This document shows, piece by piece, positions 9,189 through 17,942 of a DNA stretch of 64,000 nucleotides; positions within the stretch are counted from its first letter, which is position 1, and every line of letters starts with the position of its first letter. The position numbers and the translations under genes are program-made. The stretch spans positions 192,553-256,552 of the forward strand of contig JAURWC010000042.1 of NCBI GenBank assembly GCA_030655135.1, read 5' to 3'. The stretch comes from Hyphomicrobiaceae bacterium. GTDB taxonomy: Bacteria > Pseudomonadota > Alphaproteobacteria > Rhizobiales > Hyphomicrobiaceae. The notes beneath the pieces are model-generated. The model was not told the origin of the DNA, made no database searches, and saw nothing but the letters and a program-made list of their open reading frames with translations.

Positions 9189-9937
9189 GATGCCAGTGCC
9201 TCCGGGCCCGCAAACTGTTGTGTCTCTGCCCGGCCCTTCAGAGCGCGCGCGACGGCGCGCGTCGAAATGACGTCGAGAGCGCCTTGGCGCTGGCTACCAG
9301 TACAAAGCGCGCCGCGAAACCCCAAAATGTCGGGCGCGAGCATGCGCAACGGCGCGATATGTTCGAGCCTCAGCGAGCCGGCAAGTCCGGCAAACAACGC
9401 ATTGGCCCGCACCATGGCGACGAATTGCGCCATCTGGCCGTGGGTCATGTGTTCAACGATGGCCCCGCTGGATTTGCCCGCGGTATCCAGCAGCACGCCA
9501 GCGAAGCCGGCAGCGGTCATGTTTGCGATGAGAGAGAAATCTGGTTCGAGATCCGCAAACATCACGGCGACCAGGCGGCTGCGGCCGAGATCGAGCCGGC
9601 CAAGCTCGGCGATTGCGGCCTTGGCTTCCGTGCCGGGAAACAATCCGACCTTGACGTAATCGACGCCCGTTCCGGCCATCGTCTGTGCCGCGCCGCAAAG
9701 CGCTGCCGCCTCGCATGGCAGATCGCCGACGGTGGCGCTGACCGGGATCTGAGCGGGAATCGCGCGGCGCACAGCCGCCACGACTTCGAGGGGCAACGCC
9801 CCTAGCGCGCCGGACGCCGGCTCTTTGCAATCGATGATGTCTGCGCCCTCGGCCAACGCCAAGCGCGCCTCATCCTCGTTCCTTACACTGGCAAGGAAGC
9901 GGATGTGCCGGGGATTGCCCATGCAATCAGGTCTCAC
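9185..9937 (-). CDS. (5-formylfuran-3-yl)methyl phosphate synthase, MfnB-like
   Basis: First step of methanofuran synthesis: two glyceraldehyde-3-phosphate molecules condense to the furan phosphate. It belongs to the former DUF556 family with a TIM-barrel fold. RFLASVRNEDEARLALAEG, ADIIDCKEPASGALG with the Schiff-base Lys, VSATVGDLP, and VDYVKVGLFPG match the family closely. GTG 9937 overlaps the ABC ATPase stop (GTGA); ATG 9922 is a second possible start. Methylotrophs use a polyglutamylated methanofuran analogue in the Fhc complex encoded at 28.1 kb, so this gene should supply the coenzyme that complex needs. Confidence 0.9.
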   Translation of the reverse strand: MRPDCMGNPRHIRFLASVRNEDEARLALAEGADIIDCKEPASGALGALPLEVVAAVRRAIPAQIPVSATVGDLPCEAAALCGAAQTMAGTGVDYVKVGLFPGTEAKAAIAELGRLDLGRSRLVAVMFADLEPDFSLIANMTAAGFAGVLLDTAGKSSGAIVEHMTHGQMAQFVAMVRANALFAGLAGSLRLEHIAPLRMLAPDILGFRGALCTGSQRQGALDVISTRAVARALKGRAETQQFAGPEALAS

Positions 9938-10662
9938 GCGTCATGAAATATGCGTCTCTGCTCGGCGCGGACCTTTTCTGGGTCCGAACGATCCTCAGGC
10001 GAAAGCCGTACGGCCTCGTCCTGAACGAGTGTTGCAGAGCCCCCGGACAGACGCAAGATACGCGTACCCAGCATCACCGCCTCTGTGCGGTCGTGCGTCA
10101 CGAAAAGCACTGTCGTCGGGCGCCGGTGCCACAAATCCATGAGCAATTGCCGCAGATCCCGAGCCGTCGGATCGTCGAGCGAAACGAACGGTTCATCCAT
10201 CAGTAGAATGTCGGGCTCCAGCACGAAGCCTCGCGCCAGCGCAACGCGCCGTTGCATGCCAAGCGACAGCCGTTCCGGATAGGCCGACGCGTAGGCCGTC
10301 AGGCCAACACGGGCCAGCATGTCCGGGACGCGCTCTTGGCGTGGGTCGCCCGGCGGCAGGACGAGCGAGATGTTTTCTTCTACCGTCCGCCAAGGCAGCA
10401 GGCGTGGCGACTGGAAGATGTAGCCGATCGTCGGCGCGGCGGTGCCTAAGTCGATTTTGCCTTCGAACTCGCGATCGAGACCGGCAATGACATTCAGCAG
10501 GGTCGACTTTCCGCAGCCTGATGGCCCTGTCATCACCACGAACGAGCGATGCTCGATAGCGAAGGCGATATCGCGCAGCACCAGGTGCGCCTCGCGATTG
10601 GCGACGGGCGGGAAAATCTTGCGATCGACGTTGACGCGGTAGGGCTCGCTCACCGGCGCCAT
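9934..10662 (-). CDS. ABC transporter ATPase, NitT/TauT (SsuB/TauB) type
   Basis: Energises the importer made with the two genes upstream. Walker A is GPSGCGKST near residue 45, the Q-loop is IFQSPRLLPW, the signature LSLGMQRRVALARGF, Walker B DILLMDEPFVSLD, and the switch His lies in LFVTHDRTEA. Its 242 residues are normal. ATG 10662 lies 13 bases inside the end of the permease gene, and the gene's own stop overlaps mfnB, so permease, ATPase and methanofuran synthesis are translationally coupled. The frame runs open much further upstream, but only the part from 10662 resembles an ATPase. Confidence 0.9.
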   Translation of the reverse strand: MAPVSEPYRVNVDRKIFPPVANREAHLVLRDIAFAIEHRSFVVMTGPSGCGKSTLLNVIAGLDREFEGKIDLGTAAPTIGYIFQSPRLLPWRTVEENISLVLPPGDPRQERVPDMLARVGLTAYASAYPERLSLGMQRRVALARGFVLEPDILLMDEPFVSLDDPTARDLRQLLMDLWHRRPTTVLFVTHDRTEAVMLGTRILRLSGGSATLVQDEAVRLSPEDRSDPEKVRAEQRRIFHDA

Positions 10663-11450
10663 CTGTTCACCCGGGCTTCGATTGGTTGCAGGATACCCAT
10701 CTCGATGATCTGCACGACGATGATGAACGACACCGCATACGCCAGGATCATCGACACGTCGAAAAGCTGGAATGCGGTATGCAGCTGGAAGCCGACGCCG
10801 TTTGACCGGCCAAGCAGTTCCACGACGAGCACGATCTTCCACACAAGCGACAAGCCGGACCTGGCGGCGGCCGCGAAGAATGGTGCCAGCTGCGGCAGCG
10901 TCACGTGACGCAGCGTCTTCCACCAACCGAAGCGGTAGATCTGCGCCATTTCGTTGAGATCGCGGGACAGCGACCGGGCGCCCTCGCGAACGGTGACGGC
11001 AACGTTGGGGATCTTGTTTATCGCCACGGCCAGCACCGCTGCCGTCTCCGTCAGTCCGAACCAGACGTAGCAGAGGATGATGATCACGAGAGCCGGCAGG
11101 TTGAGAAAGAAGATCAACCAGCTGTCGAACAACTTGTCGGCCAGTTTGCTCTTGCCCAGCGCCAAGCCCAGCGCCGCGCCGATCAGCATGGCCACGAAGA
11201 AGCTCACCACCACGCGCGCCAGCGTCATGCCGACATGGAACAGCAGATTGCCGGTGCGGATCTCCTGCACGAGCGTGTGCCAGACCTGCAGCGGCGTGGG
11301 CAGGTGGCGATGATCGATAAGGTTGGCGGCCACGTCCCAGAAGATCAGGAAGATCAGCAGAGAACCAAGTGACCACGCGAGCCGCGCCAGCCAGGCGTTA
11401 TTGGCGGAAACGTGGGCTGCGCTAGCTCGTAACGTGGAATAGTTCAGCAT
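10650..11450 (-). CDS. ABC transporter permease, NitT/TauT (SsuC/TauC) type
   Basis: Inner-membrane channel subunit of an importer. It has about six hydrophobic spans and the EAA-type ATPase contact loop around EMAQIYRFGWWKTLRHVTLPQLAPF. Its 266 residues match SsuC/TauC relatives. The start overlaps the end of the binding-protein gene by 29 bases and its end overlaps the ATPase. Relatives move sulfonates, taurine, nitrate or thiamine precursors; sequence does not reveal the substrate. Confidence 0.9.
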   Translation of the reverse strand: MLNYSTLRASAAHVSANNAWLARLAWSLGSLLIFLIFWDVAANLIDHRHLPTPLQVWHTLVQEIRTGNLLFHVGMTLARVVVSFFVAMLIGAALGLALGKSKLADKLFDSWLIFFLNLPALVIIILCYVWFGLTETAAVLAVAINKIPNVAVTVREGARSLSRDLNEMAQIYRFGWWKTLRHVTLPQLAPFFAAAARSGLSLVWKIVLVVELLGRSNGVGFQLHTAFQLFDVSMILAYAVSFIIVVQIIEMGILQPIEARVNRWRR

Positions 11451-12408
11451 CGAACTGTGTACCGTGTCCTACGAGTTCCTGGTCGCCGACGTCGATGAGA
11501 ACGCTCATAAGTTTTTGAGCGGCCTCGGTTTCCGGCCTGCCCCACGGCGTGGGTATGCCAGACCTGTAGAACTGGGCAATCGAATTCAGTTCGCCGTCTG
11601 AAGTAGGCTTAATAAGCGGCCGCAACCGTTCCCAAGCCTCATCCGACTGCTGCAATATCTGGTTGCCTTGCTGCATGCTTTTGAGGAAGGCGGCGATCGC
11701 CGGACCCTTGACCTTTTCGGTCTCCTCTTTCCAAACGAAACCCACCATTGGGGGGACCGGACTGACACCGAGATCCTTCAGCACCGAATCCATGCGCAGC
11801 AGTTCCACATAACCTTCACTCGAAAGCCGCGCGGCATAGGTCCAGAAGTTGAGCACGCCGTCGAGGCGGCCGCTGCGCAGCTCTTCTGACAGCAGCGGTG
11901 CGGTGCCGAACGTGGGCGTGGTGATATCGGCGATATCTTTGCCCAGGGTCTTGCGTGAATAGCCCCGCAGCAAAAGCCAGCTCTTGTCGATAGACGACCC
12001 CGCGACGCCGAGCTTCTTGCCCGCCAGGTCTTCGAATTTCTCAACCTTGCCGCCCGCCGGCACCATGATCGCGCCCAGCGCCGACGAGAACGGCGCGAAT
12101 TTAAGCTTTACGCCCATGCCGCGCTGACGCATGGCCCAGGTCCAGTCGCTGACGATTATTTCGGCGCCGCCTGCAAGCAGCGCAATGGGGCCCGCCTGAT
12201 TGGTCGCAACTTCGAGGGTGTCCAACTGCAAGCTGTTGGCTTTGTCGATTTGCTTGTCACGAACGGTATCCAGAAGCCAGCTCAACGAGCCAAATTTAAC
12301 CGAGGCCACCTTCAGCGTCTGCGTTGCTTGTGCCGAGCTCACCCACGAGAACCGGGAGAGCGCGAGCGCCGCGGCCGTGCCAAGCAAAAGCTCCCGGCGG
12401 TCGATCAT
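11422..12408 (-). CDS. ABC transporter substrate-binding protein, NMT1/SsuA-like
   Basis: Periplasmic binding protein of the importer. A Tat/Sec-like N-terminus (MIDRRELLLGTAAALALS, export to about residue 29) precedes a two-lobe fold with LKVASVKFGSLSWLLDTV, ALLAGGAEIIVSDWTWAM and AGKKLGVAGSSIDKSWLLLRGY. Its 328 residues are normal. ATG 12408 overlaps the preceding DUF3280-like gene (ATGA). The aromatic-rich putative ligand site (SWLLDT, DWTWAM) hints at a ring-containing ligand, but this is speculation. The operon context with pterin and furan genes makes a C1-carrier precursor a testable idea. Confidence 0.88.
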   Translation of the reverse strand: MIDRRELLLGTAAALALSRFSWVSSAQATQTLKVASVKFGSLSWLLDTVRDKQIDKANSLQLDTLEVATNQAGPIALLAGGAEIIVSDWTWAMRQRGMGVKLKFAPFSSALGAIMVPAGGKVEKFEDLAGKKLGVAGSSIDKSWLLLRGYSRKTLGKDIADITTPTFGTAPLLSEELRSGRLDGVLNFWTYAARLSSEGYVELLRMDSVLKDLGVSPVPPMVGFVWKEETEKVKGPAIAAFLKSMQQGNQILQQSDEAWERLRPLIKPTSDGELNSIAQFYRSGIPTPWGRPETEAAQKLMSVLIDVGDQELVGHGTQFDAELFHVTS

Positions 12409-12923
12409 GGTTTCGTCCCGGCCTCAGCTTTGAGCATACGGTTTTTAGCAATCCACTTGATCACGTTCTGCCAGGACACGTCGGTGTTTCCTTGCATGAC
12501 GGCCTTCATGGTACGGACCTTGTTGTTCGTCAGATCGAACTCGCGCAGCGTGACGTTCGTCAGGGACTCGGATGCCTTGTCGAAGACACCGGTAACCACG
12601 ACATCCGCCCCGAGCTTTTTGGCCAGATCCGGTTCGCACTGACACTTGTAGAGGGGAGATGCCGCCTGCAGCTCCGCGTCGATGCCTTTGACTTCGATCA
12701 TCTCGTAGCGGCCGCTGGCTTTCATCAGCTCCCCAAGCTGCTTTGTCGCCTCGACGAGGCGTTCTTTTTCGAAATCATCGGCCTCGCGCGGTGCGCCGAA
12801 GAAATCTTCCTCGCGGACCTGGAAGATTATCTCGAATGGCAGCACGGCAGCCTTCTGTGCGGCGCTCGCTTGCCCTGCAAGGCAGACGAGCCCCAACAGG
12901 GCCGCCACGGCTTTGATGATCAT
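12405..12923 (-). CDS. exported DUF3280/DUF2380-like protein
   Basis: First gene of the eight-gene minus-strand operon. A signal peptide (residues 1-21, ending GQASA) precedes a 150-residue domain that begins KAAVLPFEIIFQ, with a Cys pair in YKCQCEPDLAKKLGADVVVTGVF. This is the layout of the small periplasmic DUF3280/DUF2380 group, often seen next to quinoprotein alcohol dehydrogenase genes. Its function is unknown. The stop overlaps the next ATG. The Cys-x-Cys pair could bind a metal or form a disulfide. Confidence 0.72.
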   Translation of the reverse strand: MIIKAVAALLGLVCLAGQASAAQKAAVLPFEIIFQVREEDFFGAPREADDFEKERLVEATKQLGELMKASGRYEMIEVKGIDAELQAASPLYKCQCEPDLAKKLGADVVVTGVFDKASESLTNVTLREFDLTNNKVRTMKAVMQGNTDVSWQNVIKWIAKNRMLKAEAGTKP

Positions 12924-13187
12924 TCATGTCCTCCGATCGGCGCGAGGCCCTTCTCTGGGAACCTCTTGCAAGCCATATAGAATGATAGCCTGTAACGTGT
13001 GATACCAGACCGCAAGTAGCAAGCGTGTGCCGATGCTACAAGCCTCACGGACCAATAACATTCCCGCGAGGTCACCCTGACTAAGCTTGACAATCCGCTC
13101 GGGAAAGTTTGGCATGTAACAAAGTAACATCGGATGAACCGATGTACGACCGGCAGCGCTAGCAAGCCGCTGCACAAGGAGGAGACT
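12924..13187. promoter_or_regulatory. divergent promoter region between the ABC/C1-carrier operon and the lut-like operon
   Basis: These 264 bases separate two operons transcribed away from each other, so both promoters must lie here. No perfect operator-like palindrome stands out and I cannot name -35/-10 boxes with confidence. A strong ribosome-binding site, AAGGAGGAG, ends just before ATG 13188 on the plus strand. Confidence 0.5.
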
Positions 13188-14594
13188 ATGAGCTTTGGTA
13201 TCGGCGCGCTCTGCCGCCCGATCACGTGCGTTGTGCTTTGCACTGCCGTTATGTTGACGTCTCTTCCCGCGAAAACTGGCGCACAAGAGGCGCCGCCTCC
13301 GCCGCAGTCCGAACCGCCCGCCGCTGCTCCATCCGACCAGCCCGCTGCTAGCGAAAAGGCCCCCGACGCCACGCAAGCCGCAGAGCCGGCAGCCGCAGGA
13401 TCCGAGGCGGACGAGAAAGCCAAGGGAGAGCGTGAGCGCGCGGCTGCCAAGCCGATGCCGGGCGCCGAAAAGATCAACATCGTCCTGATCCGCGAGTTGC
13501 ATGACCGAGCGCCGCCTCTGTCGCTTCTGGATATCCCACCAGCCGACGACGGCATTGCGGGTGCCAAATTGGCGATCCAGGACAACAACACCACCGGCCG
13601 CTTCATGAAGCAGGAGTTCGTTCTCGACATCGTCGAAAGCGACAAGCCCGAAGTGCTGGCCGCGGAGGCTGTAAAGCGTGCCGATGGCGGCAACGGCTTT
13701 TTCGTCCTCGACGTTCCGCCCAAGACCGTCCTGGCTATCGCCGACGCCCTGAAAGATAAGGACGCGGTCGTGTTCAACGCCGGTGCGCCGGACGACGATC
13801 TGCGGGAGGAGAACTGCCGCACGAACGTCAAGCACACGGCGCCGGCCCGCTCGATGCTCGCCGATGCGCTCGGCCAGTACATGGCCTGGAAGCGCTGGTC
13901 GAAATGGTTTCTGATCACCGGCCCGCAGCCGGAAGACAAAGCCTTCGCCGACGCCATCAAGCGCGCTGCCAAGCGCTTTGGCGCGCGCATCGTGGAAGAG
14001 CGCAATTTCGCCTACGAGCCGGGTGGCCGGCGCACGGACGGCGGCTTCGAACAGGTGCAACAGCAGATCCCCAGCTTCACGCAGAAGGCGCCGGAGCACG
14101 ACGTGCAGGTCGTTGCCGATGAGGGCGGCTTGTTCGGCGAGTATTTCCCGTATCGCACGTGGGACGCAAAGCCCGTGATCGGCACCGCGGGGCTTTACCC
14201 CACGTCCTGGCACCCGGCCATGGAGCAATGGGGTGCGACGCAGTTCCAGAACCGCTTCAAGCGCATTTCCGGCCGCACGATGCGCGCACGCGACTATGAT
14301 GTGTGGACCGCCGTCCGTGCCGTGGGTGAAGCCGCCACGCGCAAGAAGTCGTCGAATGTGAAGGACCTGATCGGCTACATGCGCGCCCCGGAATTCGAGA
14401 TTGCGGCGTTCAAGGGTCAGAAGCTGACGTTTCGCGCCTGGAACGGCCAGCTGCGCCAGCCCATCCTGCTGACCACGGCCAAGCTGCCGGTGACGGTGTC
14501 GCCGCAGCCGGGCTTTCTGCATCAACTTACCGAACTCGACACCCTCGGCATCGACAAGCCCGAAACCAAATGCACGGCCTACGCTACGCCCTGA
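13188..14594 (+). CDS. lutA: PQQ-dehydrogenase-associated ABC substrate-binding protein, LutA-like
   Basis: Periplasmic binding protein of an ABC system that accompanies PQQ alcohol dehydrogenases. In Methylorubrum the equivalent lut system is needed for lanthanide use. The signal peptide (residues 1 to about 28, ending AKTGAQ) is followed by a Pro/Ala/Glu-rich linker to about residue 88, then a branched-chain-amino-acid-type binding fold starting INIVLIRELHDRAPPLSLLDIPPADDG. The start is ATG 13188 because AAGGAGGAG lies just upstream; ATG 13134 has no such site. First gene of a six-gene plus-strand operon. Symbol by position and family, not by direct comparison. Confidence 0.8.
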   Translation: MSFGIGALCRPITCVVLCTAVMLTSLPAKTGAQEAPPPPQSEPPAAAPSDQPAASEKAPDATQAAEPAAAGSEADEKAKGERERAAAKPMPGAEKINIVLIRELHDRAPPLSLLDIPPADDGIAGAKLAIQDNNTTGRFMKQEFVLDIVESDKPEVLAAEAVKRADGGNGFFVLDVPPKTVLAIADALKDKDAVVFNAGAPDDDLREENCRTNVKHTAPARSMLADALGQYMAWKRWSKWFLITGPQPEDKAFADAIKRAAKRFGARIVEERNFAYEPGGRRTDGGFEQVQQQIPSFTQKAPEHDVQVVADEGGLFGEYFPYRTWDAKPVIGTAGLYPTSWHPAMEQWGATQFQNRFKRISGRTMRARDYDVWTAVRAVGEAATRKKSSNVKDLIGYMRAPEFEIAAFKGQKLTFRAWNGQLRQPILLTTAKLPVTVSPQPGFLHQLTELDTLGIDKPETKCTAYATP

Positions 14595-14662
14595 ACCGGG
14601 CTGCCGGCCGCTCGTATCATTCCCACCGCATCACGCCCATCACGATCAAGGAGCGTATCACA

Positions 14663-15637
14663 GTGAAAAGACTATCCCTCGCCATCGCACTCGCAGGATC
14701 GGCCTTGATGGCCGCGGCCGGCTCAGCCCAGGCGGTGACGGCCTTCGTGTCCAACGAGAAGGACAACACGATCACCGTCATCGACATGGAAAAGATGGAG
14801 GTGACGAAGACCATCAAGGTGGGGCAGCGTCCGCGCGGCATCATCCTGACGAAGGATGGAAAGTGGATCCTCGTCTGCACCAGCGACGACAACCGCATCG
14901 AGGTCTATGACGCCAAGACGTACGAGAAGGTGAAAATTCTCCCGTCAGGCCCGGACCCTGAGCTGTTCGTGCTGCATCCGTCCGGCAACCCGCTCTATGT
15001 CGCCAACGAAGACGACAACATCGTTACCGTGGTCGATATCCAGACCGGCAAGGTTCTGGCCGAAGTACCGGTCGGCGTTGAGCCAGAAGGCATGGGCGCA
15101 AGCCCGGACGGCAAATATATCGTCAACACGTCGGAAACGACGAACATGGCGCACTTCATCGATACCAAGACCAACGAGACGGTCGAGAACATCCTGGTCG
15201 ACTCGCGCCCCCGCGTCGCCGAGTTCACGGCCGACGGCAAGCAGGTCTGGGTCAGCGCCGAGATCGGCGGCACGGTCTCGATCATCGATCCGGCTGAGAA
15301 GAAGGTCATCCACAAGATCACCTTCGAAATACCCGGCGTCAGCAAGGATGCCATTCAGCCCGTCGGCGTGCGCATCCTCAACGACGGCTCCAAGGCTTTC
15401 GTCGCCCTTGGGCCGGCGAACCGTGTGGCCGTGATCGACACCAAGACGTTTGCCGTCGAGAAGTACCTGCTCGTTGGGCAGCGCGTCTGGAACCTCGGTT
15501 TTACGCCCGATCAGAAGTTCATGGTGACGACGAACGGCACGTCCAACGACGTTTCCATCGTCGATGTGGCAAACCTCAAGGTGATCAAGTCGATCCCGAC
15601 GGGCCGTTACCCTTGGGGCGTGGTGATCGCGCCCTGA
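14663..15637 (+). CDS. exported YVTN beta-propeller protein of the PQQ/ABC cluster
   Basis: Periplasmic seven-bladed propeller of the family that accompanies PQQ-linked ABC systems. GTG 14663 is chosen because AAGGAG lies nine bases before it and a signal peptide follows directly (KRLSLAIALAGSALMAAAGSAQA). Repeats of about 42 residues carry the YVTN-like pattern: AFVSNEKDNTITVIDMEK, LVCTSDDNRIEVYDAKT, YVANEDDNIVTVVDIQTGK, and VDVANLKVIKSIPTGRYPWGV at the end. Probably a scaffold or ligand-binding partner of LutA (inference). A second propeller of this type is encoded at 26353. Confidence 0.82.
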   Translation: MKRLSLAIALAGSALMAAAGSAQAVTAFVSNEKDNTITVIDMEKMEVTKTIKVGQRPRGIILTKDGKWILVCTSDDNRIEVYDAKTYEKVKILPSGPDPELFVLHPSGNPLYVANEDDNIVTVVDIQTGKVLAEVPVGVEPEGMGASPDGKYIVNTSETTNMAHFIDTKTNETVENILVDSRPRVAEFTADGKQVWVSAEIGGTVSIIDPAEKKVIHKITFEIPGVSKDAIQPVGVRILNDGSKAFVALGPANRVAVIDTKTFAVEKYLLVGQRVWNLGFTPDQKFMVTTNGTSNDVSIVDVANLKVIKSIPTGRYPWGVVIAP

Positions 15638-15728
15638 GCTGAAACGTCAGTCAACACGGCAAGCCTGTTGCAAGCAAGCTTGGGCGCGTCTTCAGGAGGG
15701 ACGCGCCGGTGTCCAACAAGGAATGAAG

Positions 15729-16160
15729 ATGTCTAAATCCACACTCGCGCTTGCAGCCACGCTGCTCACCACTCTCGTGCCAGCCACCGCGTCGGCCGAA
15801 GGCTTTCTCGCTGGCCGGCTGGAAAAGCTGCCCGATCTCGTCATCGGCCTGGGCGATGGCGGCTATGAGACTTCGAAAGACACCTACGAGTTGACGACCG
15901 GCAAGGGCTACCGCCTCTGGCTGAAGGCGACCGGCAAGAAAGAATGTGCGTTCGTCGCTCCGGACTTTTTCCAGCACGTCTGGTTCCGCAAGATCGAAGT
16001 GAACAAGGTCGAGATCAAAGCCTCTGCGTTTCACGAGATCGAGTTTGAACGCGAAGGCGAAGCGGAACTGTTCTTTACCCCTATCAAGCCGGGCGAGTAC
16101 ACCTGGGGCTGCAAAGGCCTTGAAGACAAGGGCCTGACGGGCAAAATAACAGTCAAATGA
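15729..16160 (+). CDS. exported cupredoxin-like domain protein
   Basis: A small periplasmic protein with a signal peptide (residues 1-23, ending TASA) and a beta-rich domain. The final strands FFTPIKPGEYTWGCKGLEDKGLTGKITVK match the end of cupredoxin-fold proteins. Candidate ligands are Cys in KKECAF, His in FFQHVW, His in AFHEIE and Cys in WGCKG, but the full type-1 copper set is not evident. ATG 15729 is used because AAGGA precedes it by six bases; ATG 15723 would sit on the ribosome site. The stop overlaps the ATPase start (ATGA). A role in metal handling is plausible. Confidence 0.72.
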   Translation: MSKSTLALAATLLTTLVPATASAEGFLAGRLEKLPDLVIGLGDGGYETSKDTYELTTGKGYRLWLKATGKKECAFVAPDFFQHVWFRKIEVNKVEIKASAFHEIEFEREGEAELFFTPIKPGEYTWGCKGLEDKGLTGKITVK

Positions 16161-16939
16161 TTGGAGCATCCGTGCTGCAGCAAGCACCAGAGACGGAAGC
16201 ACAAACGCTGGTCGTGAATGGGGTCAGTCATCGGTTCGATGACTACCTCGCTCTCGACAACGTCTCGCTGAGCGTGCCGCGCGGCGCCTTCACGGTACTG
16301 CTGGGCCTCAACGGCGCCGGCAAGTCCACTCTGTTCTCACTCATCACGCGCCTCTACGACAACGTCTCGGGTGAAATCCGCATTCTCGGCAACGACGTGC
16401 GGCGCCGCCCGACAGCAGCGCTGCAACGCCTCGGCGTCGTGTTTCAGAGCCGCACGCTGGACCAGGATCTGACGCTGAAGCAAAACCTGATGTATCACGC
16501 GGCGCTGCACGGTATCGCGCGGCGCGAAGCCAAAATCCGCTGCCAGGAGGCGCTGGAACGCGTCGGCTTGGCGGACCGTCAGAATGAAAAGGTTCGCAAC
16601 CTGTCGGGCGGTCAGGCGCGCCGCGTCGAGATCGCCCGCTCGCTGCTGCACCGCCCCGGTTGCCTCCTGCTCGATGAGCCGACGGTCGGGCTCGATATCG
16701 GCTCGCGCGAGAGCGTCGTCGGCATCGTCCGCAAGCTCGTGGCCGAGCAGGATCTCGGCGTGCTGTGGGCCACGCATCTGATCGACGAGATCGCGCCCAC
16801 GGACCAGATCGTGGTGCTGCATCGCGGCAAGGTGCTGTTCACCGGCACCGTCCCAGAATTCCTGGCCAAGACGGGCAGCGACAACGTCCGCGCGGGCTTC
16901 CGCTCCATTACCGGCACCGCCCACGGAGACGACCAATGA
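16157..16939 (+). CDS. lutE: ABC transporter ATPase of the PQQ-associated (lut-like) system
   Basis: Cytoplasmic ATPase. Walker A is GLNGAGKST near residue 55, Q-loop VVFQSRTLDQDLT, signature NLSGGQARRVEIARSLL, Walker B CLLLDEPTVGLD and switch His in LWATHLIDE. This is the CcmA/NodI-like subfamily typical of exporters, yet it sits with a binding protein, a feature of this system. ATG overlaps the preceding stop and the gene ends in ATGA with the permease. Symbol from gene order against the Methylorubrum lut cluster. Confidence 0.85.
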   Translation: MIGASVLQQAPETEAQTLVVNGVSHRFDDYLALDNVSLSVPRGAFTVLLGLNGAGKSTLFSLITRLYDNVSGEIRILGNDVRRRPTAALQRLGVVFQSRTLDQDLTLKQNLMYHAALHGIARREAKIRCQEALERVGLADRQNEKVRNLSGGQARRVEIARSLLHRPGCLLLDEPTVGLDIGSRESVVGIVRKLVAEQDLGVLWATHLIDEIAPTDQIVVLHRGKVLFTGTVPEFLAKTGSDNVRAGFRSITGTAHGDDQ

Positions 16940-17940
16940 CCACCGCCGCCCTGCCAGCCGGCACCATCGCCGAGGAGCCGGATCGCCTTGGCTTCGGCGG
17001 CTACGTCACGTGCCTGCTCGGCATCGTGTGGCGCGAGGTGATGCGCTTCCTGCATCAGCGCGAGCGGTTTTTCTCTGCCCTCGTGCGCCCGCTGATCTGG
17101 CTTTTCATTTTCGCCGCCGGTTTCCGGCAGGTGCTCGGCGTCTCGATCATCCCGCCCTATTCAACATACGTGCTCTACGAGACGTTCGTCATGCCCGGCC
17201 TCGTCGGCATGATCCTGCTGTTCAACGCCATGCAGTCATCGCTGTCGATGGTCTATGACCGCGAGACTGGCGCCATGCGCACGCTGCTCGTCAGCCCGTT
17301 CCCGCGCTCGTTCCTGCTACTGTCGAAGCTGCTGGGCGGCGTCTTCGTGGCGTTGCTGCAGGCGTACACGTTCCTCGTCATCGCGCGCCTGTGGGAGGCT
17401 TGGACCTGGAGCAGCCAGGATTCGATCCTGACCAACATTGCCGCCACTTGGCAGCAGTTCGGCGTCGTCGATCCGCATTTGTCGGGCTACCTTACCGTGC
17501 TGCCCGCACTCATCCTCTCCGGCCTGATGCTCGGTTCGCTTGCGCTCTTCATGTCGTCCGTCATCAAGCAGTTGGAGAACTTCGCGGGCGTGATGAACTT
17601 CGTCATCTTCCCGATGTTCTTTGCCTCCTCGGCGCTGTACCCGCTGTGGCGCATCAAGGAAAGCAGCGTGCTGCTGTATGAGATCTGCCGGCTCAATCCC
17701 TTTACGCACGCGGTGGAACTGATCCGTTTCGGCCTCTACGGCCAGATTGGCCCGCCCGTCGAACAGGCGGCCCAGGCCGCGGCGGACGGCTGGAGCTTCG
17801 CTGTCGTCAACGGCATCGACCTCACCCATCTTTACGTCGTCGTCGGTTGCACCCTGTTCTTCCTCGGCGCCGCCGTATATGCCTACAATCCTTCAAAAGG
17901 CCTGATCGGCCGCCGTGGCGGCGCAGGCGCAGGAGCCTGA
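16936..17940 (+). CDS. lutF: ABC-2 type permease of the PQQ-associated (lut-like) system
   Basis: Inner-membrane ABC-2 permease with about six hydrophobic spans (for example PLIWLFIFAAGF, LVGMILLFNAM and the C-terminal LYVVVGCTLFFLGAAVYAY) and the typical RETGAMRTLLVSPFPRS loop. Its 334 residues fit an NodJ-like fold. ATG 16936 overlaps the ATPase stop, which selects this start over a longer open frame beginning at 16765. Whether it imports or exports is unclear, because ABC-2 permeases usually export while the operon carries a binding protein. Confidence 0.85.
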   Translation: MTTAALPAGTIAEEPDRLGFGGYVTCLLGIVWREVMRFLHQRERFFSALVRPLIWLFIFAAGFRQVLGVSIIPPYSTYVLYETFVMPGLVGMILLFNAMQSSLSMVYDRETGAMRTLLVSPFPRSFLLLSKLLGGVFVALLQAYTFLVIARLWEAWTWSSQDSILTNIAATWQQFGVVDPHLSGYLTVLPALILSGLMLGSLALFMSSVIKQLENFAGVMNFVIFPMFFASSALYPLWRIKESSVLLYEICRLNPFTHAVELIRFGLYGQIGPPVEQAAQAAADGWSFAVVNGIDLTHLYVVVGCTLFFLGAAVYAYNPSKGLIGRRGGAGAGA

Positions 17941-17942
17941 AC

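Noticed and set aside
10663-11376. Possible long ATPase beginning upstream of 10662
   Set aside because: The upstream part is low-complexity Arg-rich sequence in a shadow frame of the permease. ATPase homology starts at 10662.
12920-14005. Long minus-strand open frames opposite the LutA gene (also 12924-14525)
   Set aside because: The plus strand has a signal peptide, a strong ribosome site and a clear binding-protein fold. The minus frames are Arg/Ser/Gly-rich shadows caused by high GC.
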